Under the pieces are notes generated by a model, which ran no database searches, was not told the DNA's origin, and saw nothing but the letters and a program-made list of their open reading frames with translations. This document shows, piece by piece, positions 7,930-16,124 of a stretch of DNA of 64,000 nt. Every line of letters begins with the position of its first letter. The stretch's first letter is position 1. This DNA comes from an uncultured Lachnospiraceae bacterium (GTDB taxonomy: Bacteria; Bacillota; Clostridia; Lachnospirales; Lachnospiraceae), in the NCBI GenBank assembly GCA_910584205.1, contig CAJUAA010000001.1, forward strand, positions 66,651 through 130,650, given 5' to 3'. A program made the translations under genes and the position numbers.

Positions 7930-9732
7930 ATGAAAAAGTGGAAAAAGTTAAGCAGCCTTTTATTAGCATTTGTAATGGTTCTTACTATGGCAATGCCGGT
8001 AATGGCAGCTGCACCCAGTGGTAACTTTGGAGACAAAGCAGGAACAATTACAATCAAGAATGCAGAGAAAGACAGAACCTATAATCTGTATAAGATCTTT
8101 GATCTGTCTTATGCGGGAGAAGGCGACAGCCTGACTGTGGCTTATCGGATCAGCGATGCGTGGGTAAATTTCTTTACCGGTGATAATGAAAAGTATATTG
8201 TTGATAATAATAACGATGCAAAAACGCTTGCGACCGTAACAGTAGAAGTGGACGGCAGAGAGGTAACCAAATACATCAATCTGACAGATGATAATGTTGC
8301 ACAATTTGCACAGGATGCGTTGGAGTATGCGACAAAAGTAACTCCTGACAAAACAGAAACGCCGGCAGCTGCAGGTGATCTTACCGTTACCGGACTTGAG
8401 CTTGGTACTTATCTGGTATATCCGCAGGGCGCAACAGATATTGTAAATCCTTATGGATCCATCTGTTCTCTGGATTCTACCACACCGAATGTAGACGTTG
8501 TAATTAAGGCGGAATATCCGACCGTTGATAAGAAGATTGACGGTGATACAGATACAGATGACGAAACAACCGGAAAAGTTGAGAACAACACGGCTTCCAT
8601 CGGTAGCAAAGTTCCTTATATTGTAGATGGCAATGTGCCGGATATGACAGGTTATAACTACTATTACTATATCTTAGAGGATACGCTGTCTGCAGGATTG
8701 ACTTTTAACAATGATGTGGAAGTTACAATTGGAGGTAAAGCATTAACTAAAGTTGATACACCCAATCAGGATATCACCCAGAACGGTGAAACCTTTACTG
8801 TTACTCAGGATGGGCAGAACATCAGAATTGATCTTTTGAACTTTATCCAGTATCAGGATCGTGCAGGTGCAGCAATTGAGGTGAAATACTCTGCTACAGT
8901 GAACTCCAATGCAGTTGTTGGCAACGACGCTAATACCAATACGATTCATCTGAAATACAGCAACGATCCGTCCCAAACCTGGAATGGAACTACGCCTCCT
9001 CCGACTATTCCGGATCCGGAGGATGTAGAAGGACAGAGCCCGGATATCACAACGAACACATATGTAATTGCACTTCAGCTGAATAAGGTAGATGCAAGCG
9101 GTAACGACCTGACAGGTGCGAAGTTCTCCATCTCCGGTACAAAGCAGAATGTAGTAGTTGTCAATGGACATTATTATGAGGCAGATGCTGCAGGTACATG
9201 GTATCGCCTGAAAGATGGTACGTATACAGAGACTGCTCCAACTGATCTGACAAAAGATAAGTATGAGGCTAAAGAAGATGGTACATATCAGATGTACAAG
9301 GAAGTAACAGAGATTGATAAGGAGTACAATGGCCAGGAAGGAAAATTCGAAGCAGAAGGCTGGGTTGATGCGAATGGTGTTCTGACCTTCAAGGGCCTGG
9401 GCAACGGTACTTACACGATCAACGAGCTTGTTGCACCGAATGGATACAATCTGCTGACAGATCCGATTACAGTAACTGTAAGCTTTGATGTTGCAAATAA
9501 GAAGTGGACGGCTACCAAAGATGGTATCGCTCTGCCGGATACAGCATTTACAGAGACAGCTGCAAACGGCGCTACTTTCAATGTATTTGAATTTGATGTA
9601 GTTAACCAGTCTGGCTCCCTTCTTCCGTCTACCGGTGGTATCGGTACTACGATCTTCTACGTAGTCGGTGCTGTGCTGGTGATCGGAGCAGGTATCCTTC
9701 TGGTTACCAAGAAGCGCATGAGCGTACGCTAA
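7930..9732 (+). CDS. LPSTG-anchored major pilin with isopeptide-forming Cna domains
   Basis: A 600-aa shaft pilin of the SpaH/EbpB-like family, polymerised outside the cell by the class C sortase encoded next. Residues 1-28 form a classical signal peptide ending MPVMAAA. A pilin N-domain follows (to about 190), ending in a YPTVDKK motif that resembles the pilin-motif lysine. The middle domain spans about 195-370, and a Cna-B/SpaA-like domain (about 375-555) contains the E-box TINELVAPNGY with its catalytic Glu for intramolecular isopeptide bonds. The C-terminus has LPSTG (565-569), a hydrophobic helix and KKRMSVR. AT-rich codon choice compared with the next gene points to high expression or separate ancestry. 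The family call is strong. Confidence 0.9.
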   Translation: MKKWKKLSSLLLAFVMVLTMAMPVMAAAPSGNFGDKAGTITIKNAEKDRTYNLYKIFDLSYAGEGDSLTVAYRISDAWVNFFTGDNEKYIVDNNNDAKTLATVTVEVDGREVTKYINLTDDNVAQFAQDALEYATKVTPDKTETPAAAGDLTVTGLELGTYLVYPQGATDIVNPYGSICSLDSTTPNVDVVIKAEYPTVDKKIDGDTDTDDETTGKVENNTASIGSKVPYIVDGNVPDMTGYNYYYYILEDTLSAGLTFNNDVEVTIGGKALTKVDTPNQDITQNGETFTVTQDGQNIRIDLLNFIQYQDRAGAAIEVKYSATVNSNAVVGNDANTNTIHLKYSNDPSQTWNGTTPPPTIPDPEDVEGQSPDITTNTYVIALQLNKVDASGNDLTGAKFSISGTKQNVVVVNGHYYEADAAGTWYRLKDGTYTETAPTDLTKDKYEAKEDGTYQMYKEVTEIDKEYNGQEGKFEAEGWVDANGVLTFKGLGNGTYTINELVAPNGYNLLTDPITVTVSFDVANKKWTATKDGIALPDTAFTETAANGATFNVFEFDVVNQSGSLLPSTGGIGTTIFYVVGAVLVIGAGILLVTKKRMSVR

Positions 9733-9801
9733 GCTACACGAAAGGCGATACATATCGCAAAACCAAAACAAACAGAACAATACACTGGAATACTGAACGA
9801 T

Positions 9802-9917
9802 GCCGGGGACGGGCCTGTCCCGCCTCCGGTTTGCCGCACAGGCTGACACCTTCCCGTGGTGTGCGGTGAGCAACGGACAAAGGAGTCCGGCGAACGTCAG
9901 CAGGCGGAAGCATCCGC
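9802..9917 (+). ncRNA. Candidate structured RNA between pilin and sortase
   Basis: The 213-base gap (9733-9945) holds dense complementarity: GGGAC 9806-9810 with GTCCC 9817-9821; CCGCACA 9834-9840 with TGTGCGG 9860-9866; GCTGAC 9842-9847 with GTCAGC 9896-9901, which crosses the previous stem and so could form a pseudoknot or an alternative fold; CGGAC 9874-9878 with GTCCG 9885-9889; GCGGA 9904-9908 with TCCGC 9913-9917. No T-run follows. I could not match it to a riboswitch class that I know. It may control sortase translation relative to pilin. Confidence 0.4.
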
Positions 9918-9945
9918 TCTCAATCAAGATACAGTGGGGAAACCT

Positions 9946-10845
9946 ATGGAAGAAGAAAAACTTGTGGAGGAGAAGGGGAAGAGGCGAAGAGGCCCTTCGA
10001 TTTCAACAATCATATTAGTTTTGATACTGGTAGCAGGGGTGGGGATTTTTCTCTATCCTTCTGTCAGTGACTGGTGGAATTCCATGCATGCCACGCGGGC
10101 GATTGCAGGTTACGTGGATGCGGTGGCGGATATGTCCGGACAGGAAAAAGAGGATATGATCAACGCCGCCAGGGCATATAACGAGAAACTTCCTGATGGT
10201 GTGAATTTCAGTTTGACGGATGAAGAATATGCAGAGTATGAAAGTTTGCTGGATATTACAGGAACTGGCATTATGGGCTATGTTCAGATCACGGCCATCG
10301 GTGTAAATCTGCCGGTTTATCACAGCGTCGATGAAGGTGTTCTGCAGATTGCAGTAGGTCACATTCCCGGCTCGTCGCTTCCGGTAGGCGGAGACCGGGT
10401 GCACAGCGTCATGTCAGGACACCGGGGATTGCCCAGCGCGAAACTCTTTTCGGATCTGGACCAGATCCAGGAAGGGGATGTCTTTACAGTAACGGTTCTG
10501 GATGAGACAGTTACCTATATGGTAGACCAGATCCGTATCGTTCTGCCGGAAGAGACCGATGAACTGGCAATTCAGCCGGGAAAAGATTACTGTACGCTGG
10601 TTACCTGTACGCCTTACGGTATCAATACACATCGTATTCTGGTGCGTGGCCGCCGGATCGAGAACATCGAGGGCGAGGTCGTCGTGGTGGCGGAGGCGGT
10701 TCGGATTCCCAACTATGTGGTGATACCGGCCATCGGAATACCGCTTCTGTTCCTGGTACTGGCATCCATGCTGATCTATTATCGGATGAAGGGACCGGAG
10801 AGACGCCCGGAAGAGATACTTGAGGATCTGAGAAAAGATAGATGA
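9946..10845 (+). CDS. srtC: Class C (pilus-polymerising) sortase
   Basis: A 299-aa membrane transpeptidase that links pilins by cutting the LPxTG motif and joining it to a lysine of the next subunit. An N-terminal membrane helix (about 24-42) and a C-terminal helix (about 250-272, followed by a charged tail) are typical of class C enzymes. The catalytic His159 lies in SGHRGL, Cys221 in TLVTCTPYG and Arg230 in NTHRILVRG. The start at 9946 follows GTGGGGA; the frame runs 30 codons upstream but those residues are not sortase-like. It follows the pilin after a structured gap and precedes a further surface protein by 29 bases, so it is probably in the same transcript. Confidence 0.92.
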   Translation: MEEEKLVEEKGKRRRGPSISTIILVLILVAGVGIFLYPSVSDWWNSMHATRAIAGYVDAVADMSGQEKEDMINAARAYNEKLPDGVNFSLTDEEYAEYESLLDITGTGIMGYVQITAIGVNLPVYHSVDEGVLQIAVGHIPGSSLPVGGDRVHSVMSGHRGLPSAKLFSDLDQIQEGDVFTVTVLDETVTYMVDQIRIVLPEETDELAIQPGKDYCTLVTCTPYGINTHRILVRGRRIENIEGEVVVVAEAVRIPNYVVIPAIGIPLLFLVLASMLIYYRMKGPERRPEEILEDLRKDR

Positions 10846-10874
10846 TTTCATGATAGGCGAAGGAGGAACTGCTC

Positions 10875-12200
10875 ATGAAAAAGAAATGGATATGTCTGCT
10901 TACAGCTCTGGCGCTTGCCGTCGGCGCGTGCGCGGTGAAGCCGGTGATCAGTGGAGCTGCTCCGGCGGAGCCGATTAATCTGGAGACAAAAAACAGCCTG
11001 ACCATCAATCCATACGATTATAATAATGCGGAAGCAAAGGATCGTTGGGAAAAGACGGACGGTATGTCAAGCGCCCATATACAAGTGGATTTATACAAAA
11101 TTGCGGGTGCGGTGAAAGAAGGGGGCTATGACACTTACAGTCTGGTTCCGGCATCTGACTATAGTTCACTGCCTATCTCCAAATACTCGGATCTGCAGGG
11201 CATGAAGGCTGCGGACTGGGATAAACTGGCGCAGGATGCAGCAAAGATTGCGCTTGGCAGCGAAGTTGCAGCGTCAAATTATGTTGCGCAACAGGAACTG
11301 AAAGGAACCGGCGCAGTTTTCTCTAATCTGGAGCCAGGACTGTATCTGGCAGTTACAAGAGGATCGGATTTGTCATTTGGGAAATATATAAAAACCATGG
11401 AAGAGGAAGTGGCAGAAGATGGTACGACTAAAACAGTTGAAAAACTGTACACAATTGCCAATTCTGCAAGATATGAATATGCGTTTCTGCCGCAGTTGAT
11501 TGCGCTTCCGACCAAAGCTGCAGATGCCAATGGAGAGATCAACACAGCGAATCCGGGACCGTGGTTGTACAGCATGACAACGATTCCCAAAGTGGAGGAA
11601 ACAGACCGCTACGGCTCCCTCCGAATCGTCAAGACACTTTCCGAATACGAGACGGAAGCAGGAATCGCCAAACCGGAACCCACCACCTTTGTTTTTGAGA
11701 TTACGGCGACGCTGGACGGAGAGACGGTGTTCCATACTTTTGAAAGCATCTCCTTTACGGCAGGCGGAACGGAATCGGTGACCATCGATCACATTCCGGC
11801 GACGGCGGACGTGACGGTGACAGAGGTCTACACCGGCTCCAGCTATGAGATCAGCGGCCCGGCTGTACGGGACGGCATCACGATCACCGCGGACGATGTG
11901 GTAGACGCTCCGTTTACGAACGTCTATAACGGGGATCGTAAGAAAGGCTACGGCATCAAGAATCAGTTTGATTTCAATGGAGATACATGGGTACATTCTC
12001 CGGTTACGCCGGATGACGAGCAGGACCGGCCCAGCCTGAGGCCGGGAACCGGAACGCCCACACAGCCGGGGGGCGAGGAGAATCCAGATGGTGAGCAGAA
12101 CGGACCGAGCGAAGGGGAACAGGTTCCGCCCGTCGGACAGGGAACCGAGACGCCGGGACAGAACATGACTACACAGCCGGAAGGCCAGCCGATCGAATAG
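10875..12200 (+). CDS. Secreted pilin-like protein with DUF5979-type domain, no LPxTG
   Basis: A 441-aa secreted protein with a signal peptide (residues 1-30, KKKWICLLTALALAVGACA). The middle part (about 45-230) has the layout of a pilin D1 domain (IQVDLYKIAGAV ... LEPGLYLAVTRG). Residues about 243-350 resemble a DUF5979/Cna-like beta domain (SLRIVKTLSEYE ... VTVTEVYTGSSYEI). The last 60 residues are Pro/Gly/Gln/Glu-rich and end without an LPxTG motif or membrane anchor. It may be a minor or basal pilin that stays attached by isopeptide linkage, or a released fibre component. It lies between the sortase and the TasA-like genes with AGGAGG ahead of it. The exact role is not certain. Confidence 0.7.
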   Translation: MKKKWICLLTALALAVGACAVKPVISGAAPAEPINLETKNSLTINPYDYNNAEAKDRWEKTDGMSSAHIQVDLYKIAGAVKEGGYDTYSLVPASDYSSLPISKYSDLQGMKAADWDKLAQDAAKIALGSEVAASNYVAQQELKGTGAVFSNLEPGLYLAVTRGSDLSFGKYIKTMEEEVAEDGTTKTVEKLYTIANSARYEYAFLPQLIALPTKAADANGEINTANPGPWLYSMTTIPKVEETDRYGSLRIVKTLSEYETEAGIAKPEPTTFVFEITATLDGETVFHTFESISFTAGGTESVTIDHIPATADVTVTEVYTGSSYEISGPAVRDGITITADDVVDAPFTNVYNGDRKKGYGIKNQFDFNGDTWVHSPVTPDDEQDRPSLRPGTGTPTQPGGEENPDGEQNGPSEGEQVPPVGQGTETPGQNMTTQPEGQPIE

Positions 12201-12213
12201 GAGGTGGACGGAT

Positions 12214-12819
12214 ATGAAAAAAACAAAATATTTCCTGACACTCCTGGCAGCGACGACCATCGTAAGCGCGGGAATCGGAAAGGCATGGGCGTATTTTACG
12301 ACTTATACGGAGGCCAGCGGAGGCTACCGGATCGATCTGGGAGACCGGACGGAGATTACAGAGGAATTTGAAGACTGGACCAAACATGTGGAGATCAGCT
12401 GTGAGGAAGGCTCGGAACCGGTCTACATCCGTGCGAGAGCGTTCTGCGCGGAATATCCGCTGGAATATGTAAGTCCTACCAGAAAGTGGATCGAGCATCC
12501 CACCAGTCCGGACGGATACTGGTACTATACCGATATCCTGAACGGCGGGGACACCACTAACGTACTGGATATCAAGATCAACGATGTGCCGAAGAAAGAG
12601 AATCCGAATCCGGAGGACAATCCGGAGATCGGCGACCGGTTCAACGTCATCGTTATCTACGAGAGTATTCCGGTCAAATACAAACCGGACGGGACGGCAT
12701 ACCGACCGTGGGACCCGGAAGTAAGCTGGGATGAAAAACTTGTGGTGGAAGAGACCACAGGACCTGTAAAACCGGAAACTCCTGAGAACCCTGATGTCAC
12801 GGAAGGAGGCAATAACTGA
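12214..12819 (+). CDS. TasA/camelysin-like secreted protein, first copy
   Basis: A 201-aa exported protein. Its signal peptide ends KAWAYFTTYTEASGG, the A-x-F-T pattern found just after the cleavage site in proteins processed by SipW-type peptidases (TasA, camelysin and relatives). The body (about 35-190) is a beta-rich domain (YFTTYTEASGGYRIDL, VEISCEEGSEPVYIRA) like the TasA jelly-roll family. A short Pro/Glu-rich tail ends the protein. A SipW gene lies 2.7 kb downstream on the same strand. It overlaps the next gene by one base (TGATG), so the two are translationally coupled. It probably forms or caps an extracellular fibre. Confidence 0.72.
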   Translation: MKKTKYFLTLLAATTIVSAGIGKAWAYFTTYTEASGGYRIDLGDRTEITEEFEDWTKHVEISCEEGSEPVYIRARAFCAEYPLEYVSPTRKWIEHPTSPDGYWYYTDILNGGDTTNVLDIKINDVPKKENPNPEDNPEIGDRFNVIVIYESIPVKYKPDGTAYRPWDPEVSWDEKLVVEETTGPVKPETPENPDVTEGGNN

Positions 12820-13661
12820 TGAAAAGATCGAAAAAACATCTGTCTCCTGCAGTGATTATGGTCCTGTTCGCAGTGGCCATCGCCATGCTGCTGGGCGGTT
12901 CTATCAGCGGGACCCGGGCGGCGCTGACCTATTACTCCGAGACCTATACATCCAGGATCCATCTGTTTGACATCGGCGTCACGCTTCTGGAGAACGATGA
13001 ACCGGTCTCCTGGAGAAATTACGCGACAGAAGGAAGCGAACTGTGGGAAGCAGGTTCCAATGTGGAAGGAAGCGAAGTCGGAAGGCTTCTTGGAGATATG
13101 CTGAAGGACGAAGCAGGTACGGAGCAGCCCCTGAAACTGGGGGTGAAATATCCGGAAGTGCTGGAGGTCCAGAATACCGGAACGATCAATCAGTATGTCC
13201 GCGTCAGTATCTATAAATACTGGGTGCGGGGCGACGAGGATACGAAGAGCCGGTCTGCGGAAGACCAGCCGAAGGAAGATCTGCTTCATGAACTGGACCC
13301 GGATATGATCGATCTGCATCTGATCACGGATCAGGGATGGCTGCTTGACAGAGACGCCACAACGGATGAACGTACGGTTCTGTATTACAGCAGATGTCTG
13401 GATTCGGAAAAGATTACGGAGCCCTTTGCGGATACGCTGACCATCGACGAGAAGATCGCGACGAAGGTATCCGAGAGCAGGGATACGGTGAACGGCGTGA
13501 CGACGATCACCACCACCTATCTCTACGACGGGGCGGAGTTCCGGATCGACGTGGAAGTGGACGCGGTGCAGGAGCACAACGCGCAGGATGCCATCTGGAG
13601 CGCATGGGGCAGACACGTGATCGTGGACGAAGCCTCACGTACGCTGTCACTTGTATACTAG
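12819..13661 (+). CDS. TasA-like secreted protein, second copy
   Basis: A 280-aa exported protein related in plan to the preceding one. A hydrophobic signal (about 10-33) ends TRAALTYYSETYTSRIHLFDIGV, again the Ala-rich cleavage site followed by a Y-x-S/T-x-T strand typical of SipW clients. The rest is a beta-rich domain with the strand NTGTINQYVRVSIYKYWV near residues 115-145, common to the TasA/camelysin fold. It has no cell wall anchor. Translational coupling to the first TasA-like gene suggests that both subunits are made together and form a heteromeric fibre. The family assignment rests on signal type and strand pattern, not on close identity. Confidence 0.68.
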   Translation: MKRSKKHLSPAVIMVLFAVAIAMLLGGSISGTRAALTYYSETYTSRIHLFDIGVTLLENDEPVSWRNYATEGSELWEAGSNVEGSEVGRLLGDMLKDEAGTEQPLKLGVKYPEVLEVQNTGTINQYVRVSIYKYWVRGDEDTKSRSAEDQPKEDLLHELDPDMIDLHLITDQGWLLDRDATTDERTVLYYSRCLDSEKITEPFADTLTIDEKIATKVSESRDTVNGVTTITTTYLYDGAEFRIDVEVDAVQEHNAQDAIWSAWGRHVIVDEASRTLSLVY

Positions 13662-13685
13662 GCGGCGGGCAGGAAGGAGGATCAT

Positions 13686-14498
13686 ATGAAAAGAAAGATC
13701 GCGGGAACATTCCTGCTTGCGGGACTGGTCATGAGTATGGCAGTCCCGGTGCATGCGGAGACGTACTCCGGAGATCCTAACTGGGGCGTTACATTTACCG
13801 GAGACAACAAGATGGAGAGCAACTTCAGCCTGTCGGACATCAACGATCTGGCAAGCGGCATGCAGCCGGGCGACAATACCGTCATTACCCTGAAGGTGAG
13901 AAACGACAACGGTACGGCAGTGGACTGGTACATGAGAAATGAGGTGCTGTCTTCTCTGGAGGACGGCAGCCAGAAAAACGCGAAAGGCGGCGCCTATACG
14001 TATCGTCTGGTATATACGGATAAAAGCGGAACTCCGACGGAGCTGTACAACAGCGATACCGTAGGCGGCGACGCGGGAACCAACAACGAAGAGATCGTAA
14101 ACCGCATGGGCGGCCTGAGAAGCGCAACCAGCTCACTGAAGGAATTTTTCTATCTGGATACCCTGTCCAACGGCGAAGGCGGCTATATAACGCTGGAGGT
14201 GGCGCTGGACGGCGAGGCGGAGGGCAACGCTTTCCAGCAGACGCTGGCGGACCTGAACATGGATTTCGCGGTGGAGCTTCGGCCGAATCCTCCGGGAGAC
14301 CGCCGGAGCAGACGGGATGAGGAACCGGGAACGAATCCTCCTCCGGCCAGCAATGTGGCGGGTACCGGCGTGGTGCAGACCAATGACGACAATCCGATCA
14401 TTCTCTATTCGGCGCTGCTGGTGATCTGCGGGATCATGCTGCTTACCTTCTGTATCTGGAACTGGCGCGCATACCGAAAGCGCAGAGAGGAGGCATAA
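13686..14498 (+). CDS. Membrane-anchored surface protein of the TasA/SipW cluster
   Basis: A 270-aa protein with a cleavable signal peptide (residues 1-24, ending VPVHAET), an extracellular beta-rich domain (about 25-200), a linker rich in Arg/Asp/Pro and one C-terminal membrane helix (about 237-257, ILYSALLVICGIMLLTFCIW) with a basic tail RAYRKRREEA. There is no LPxTG motif, so it is held by the membrane itself. AGGAGG stands directly before the start. Only 3 bases separate it from the next gene, which has the same layout. It could anchor the TasA-like fibre at the membrane, like TapA in position though not clearly in sequence. Function is otherwise unknown. Confidence 0.65.
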   Translation: MKRKIAGTFLLAGLVMSMAVPVHAETYSGDPNWGVTFTGDNKMESNFSLSDINDLASGMQPGDNTVITLKVRNDNGTAVDWYMRNEVLSSLEDGSQKNAKGGAYTYRLVYTDKSGTPTELYNSDTVGGDAGTNNEEIVNRMGGLRSATSSLKEFFYLDTLSNGEGGYITLEVALDGEAEGNAFQQTLADLNMDFAVELRPNPPGDRRSRRDEEPGTNPPPASNVAGTGVVQTNDDNPIILYSALLVICGIMLLTFCIWNWRAYRKRREEA

Positions 14499-14501
14499 GG
14501 G

Positions 14502-15566
14502 ATGAAGAGATATAAGAGATTGTTCAGCGTGCTGCTGTCCCTGTGCCTGATCTGTCTGACCGTGGCGCCGGTCCGTGCGGCGCAGCTGCCGGAAGGCGGC
14601 GACACGACGACCGGTACGGAAGGCGACACGACGACCGGAGGCGGAAGCTCTTCTTCCGGATCGGGGAGATCCTATACCATCCGGCTGTTTGCCGGCAAGC
14701 AGGGCGAGTTCAAGGAAGGGGACAAAGAGCTTCTGACGCTGGAGCGCGGCTACGGCGATCAGGTAACGTTCCAGATGAACAGTGTTCGGCTGATCAACGG
14801 TGAGAAATATTATATCAAAGGGTTCCGTGAGAGCGGAAAGGACAACAGCGAGGCGGAGACCTATCCGGCATTCAATGTGACCGGAGACCAGGACTACGTG
14901 GTGGCCTACGGCGTCTTAAGCGACGCCACCACCTACACCATCAACTACGTGGATACGGCAGGCCGGGCGCTGGCGCCCAGCGAGACCTATTACGGCAACG
15001 TGGGCGACCGGCCGGTGATCGCTTATCTGTATATCGACGGGTATCAGCCCCAGGCGTATAACCTGACCAAGCGGCTGGTGGACGATCCCATGGAGAATGT
15101 GTTCACCTTCACCTATACCCGGATCGCAACCGGCGGTGGAGGCGGTACCACCGAAGAAGATGAAGGGACCACAACGACGCCCGCACCACCCGCGCCGGGA
15201 GCGTCCGGAACACCTGCAGCGCCCGCGGCAGGCGGAGCGGCGGCAGCCGGGGCAGGAGCCGGAGGGGCAGGCGGTGGCGGCGCAGCTGCCGGAGTACCCG
15301 GAGCGGACGAAGGAGCCGGTCCCGGAGGGGTAGAGGTTCCGGATGAGGAGACGCCTCTGGCGGAGCCGGAGGAGCTTCAGGATCTGGATGAGATTCCGGA
15401 TGAGGAAGTCCCGCTGGTGAATATGTTCGGCGGTGACGCAAGGCTTCTGGGCATTCCGGTGCCGGTGCTGATCGCGGCGAGCCTGGCCCTCATGGGCGGT
15501 ATCACATATTTCGTGATCCTGAAAAAGAGAAAAAAGAAAGAAGTAGAAGAAGAGGAAGAATCATGA
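14502..15566 (+). CDS. MucBP-type membrane-anchored surface protein with Gly/Ala-rich stalk
   Basis: A 354-aa exported protein. After a signal peptide (1-27) and a Gly/Ser/Thr linker, residues about 55-135 form a small beta domain and about 140-205 a MucBP-like repeat (YTINYVDTAGRALAPSETYYGNVGD). A low-complexity stalk of Gly, Ala and Pro (about 210-270) and an acidic stretch follow. A C-terminal membrane helix (about 312-332) ends in KKRKKKEVEEEEES. MucBP domains often bind mucin or glycans; that is family knowledge. The gene overlaps sipW by four bases (ATGA), which implies coupled synthesis with the peptidase. Confidence 0.68.
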   Translation: MKRYKRLFSVLLSLCLICLTVAPVRAAQLPEGGDTTTGTEGDTTTGGGSSSSGSGRSYTIRLFAGKQGEFKEGDKELLTLERGYGDQVTFQMNSVRLINGEKYYIKGFRESGKDNSEAETYPAFNVTGDQDYVVAYGVLSDATTYTINYVDTAGRALAPSETYYGNVGDRPVIAYLYIDGYQPQAYNLTKRLVDDPMENVFTFTYTRIATGGGGGTTEEDEGTTTTPAPPAPGASGTPAAPAAGGAAAAGAGAGGAGGGGAAAGVPGADEGAGPGGVEVPDEETPLAEPEELQDLDEIPDEEVPLVNMFGGDARLLGIPVPVLIAASLALMGGITYFVILKKRKKKEVEEEEES

Positions 15567-16117
15567 TGAACGAATCAGAGACATCCGCACATCCTTCTGC
15601 CGGAAAGGGCGGGAAATTATTTCCTGCCCTTTGCAGCGTGTTCGGAACACTGATTCTGTTGAGCGTGATCGCAGTCTTTCTTCCGCTGACCGTTCCGCGT
15701 CTCATGGGCTATGAGATCTACGAGGTGGTCAGCGGGAGCATGGAGCCGGAGATCCCGGTGGGCAGCATCATCTATGTGGAAGATGCAGAGGCCTCGGAGA
15801 TCCCGGAGGGAGATGTGATCGCGTTTGTGAAGGGGGATTCCGTCATCACGCACCGGGTAGAGGAGAACCGGTATGTGGAAGGTGAGTTTATCACGAAAGG
15901 TGATGCCAACAGCCAGGAAGATATGACACCGGTGGATTATGACAGCCTTGTAGGGAGGGTGGCATTCCACGCGCCCATGCTGGGTACGTTCATGAGACTG
16001 ATGACCAGCATGACGGGGAAACTGTACGCCGCTGCCTTTGCAGCGTGCGGCGTGATGTTCCATATGCTGGCAGGAGTTTTGAGAAGCCGGCGGGACGCCC
16101 GGCGGCGCGGGGAGTAG
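15563..16117 (+). CDS. sipW: SipW-type (ER-type) signal peptidase I
   Basis: A 184-aa membrane peptidase dedicated to a small set of clients such as TasA. One helix near the N-terminus (about 22-45) and one near the C-terminus (about 148-172) flank the catalytic part. Ser59 lies in VVSGSMEPEIP and the general base is His97 in VITHRVEE; His in place of Lys defines the ER/archaeal-type enzymes to which SipW belongs. ITKGDAN is the conserved box with the Asp. The two TasA-like proteins 2-3 kb upstream carry matching signal peptides, so they are the likely substrates. A second, Lys-type signal peptidase lies at 1963, giving the locus one enzyme per fibre type. Confidence 0.88.
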   Translation: MMNESETSAHPSAGKGGKLFPALCSVFGTLILLSVIAVFLPLTVPRLMGYEIYEVVSGSMEPEIPVGSIIYVEDAEASEIPEGDVIAFVKGDSVITHRVEENRYVEGEFITKGDANSQEDMTPVDYDSLVGRVAFHAPMLGTFMRLMTSMTGKLYAAAFAACGVMFHMLAGVLRSRRDARRRGE

Positions 16118-16124
16118 CAAATCT

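Noticed and set aside
9802..9917. c-di-GMP riboswitch
   Set aside because: The region is structured, but I could not see the conserved core of the class I or II c-di-GMP riboswitch; left as an unnamed structured RNA.
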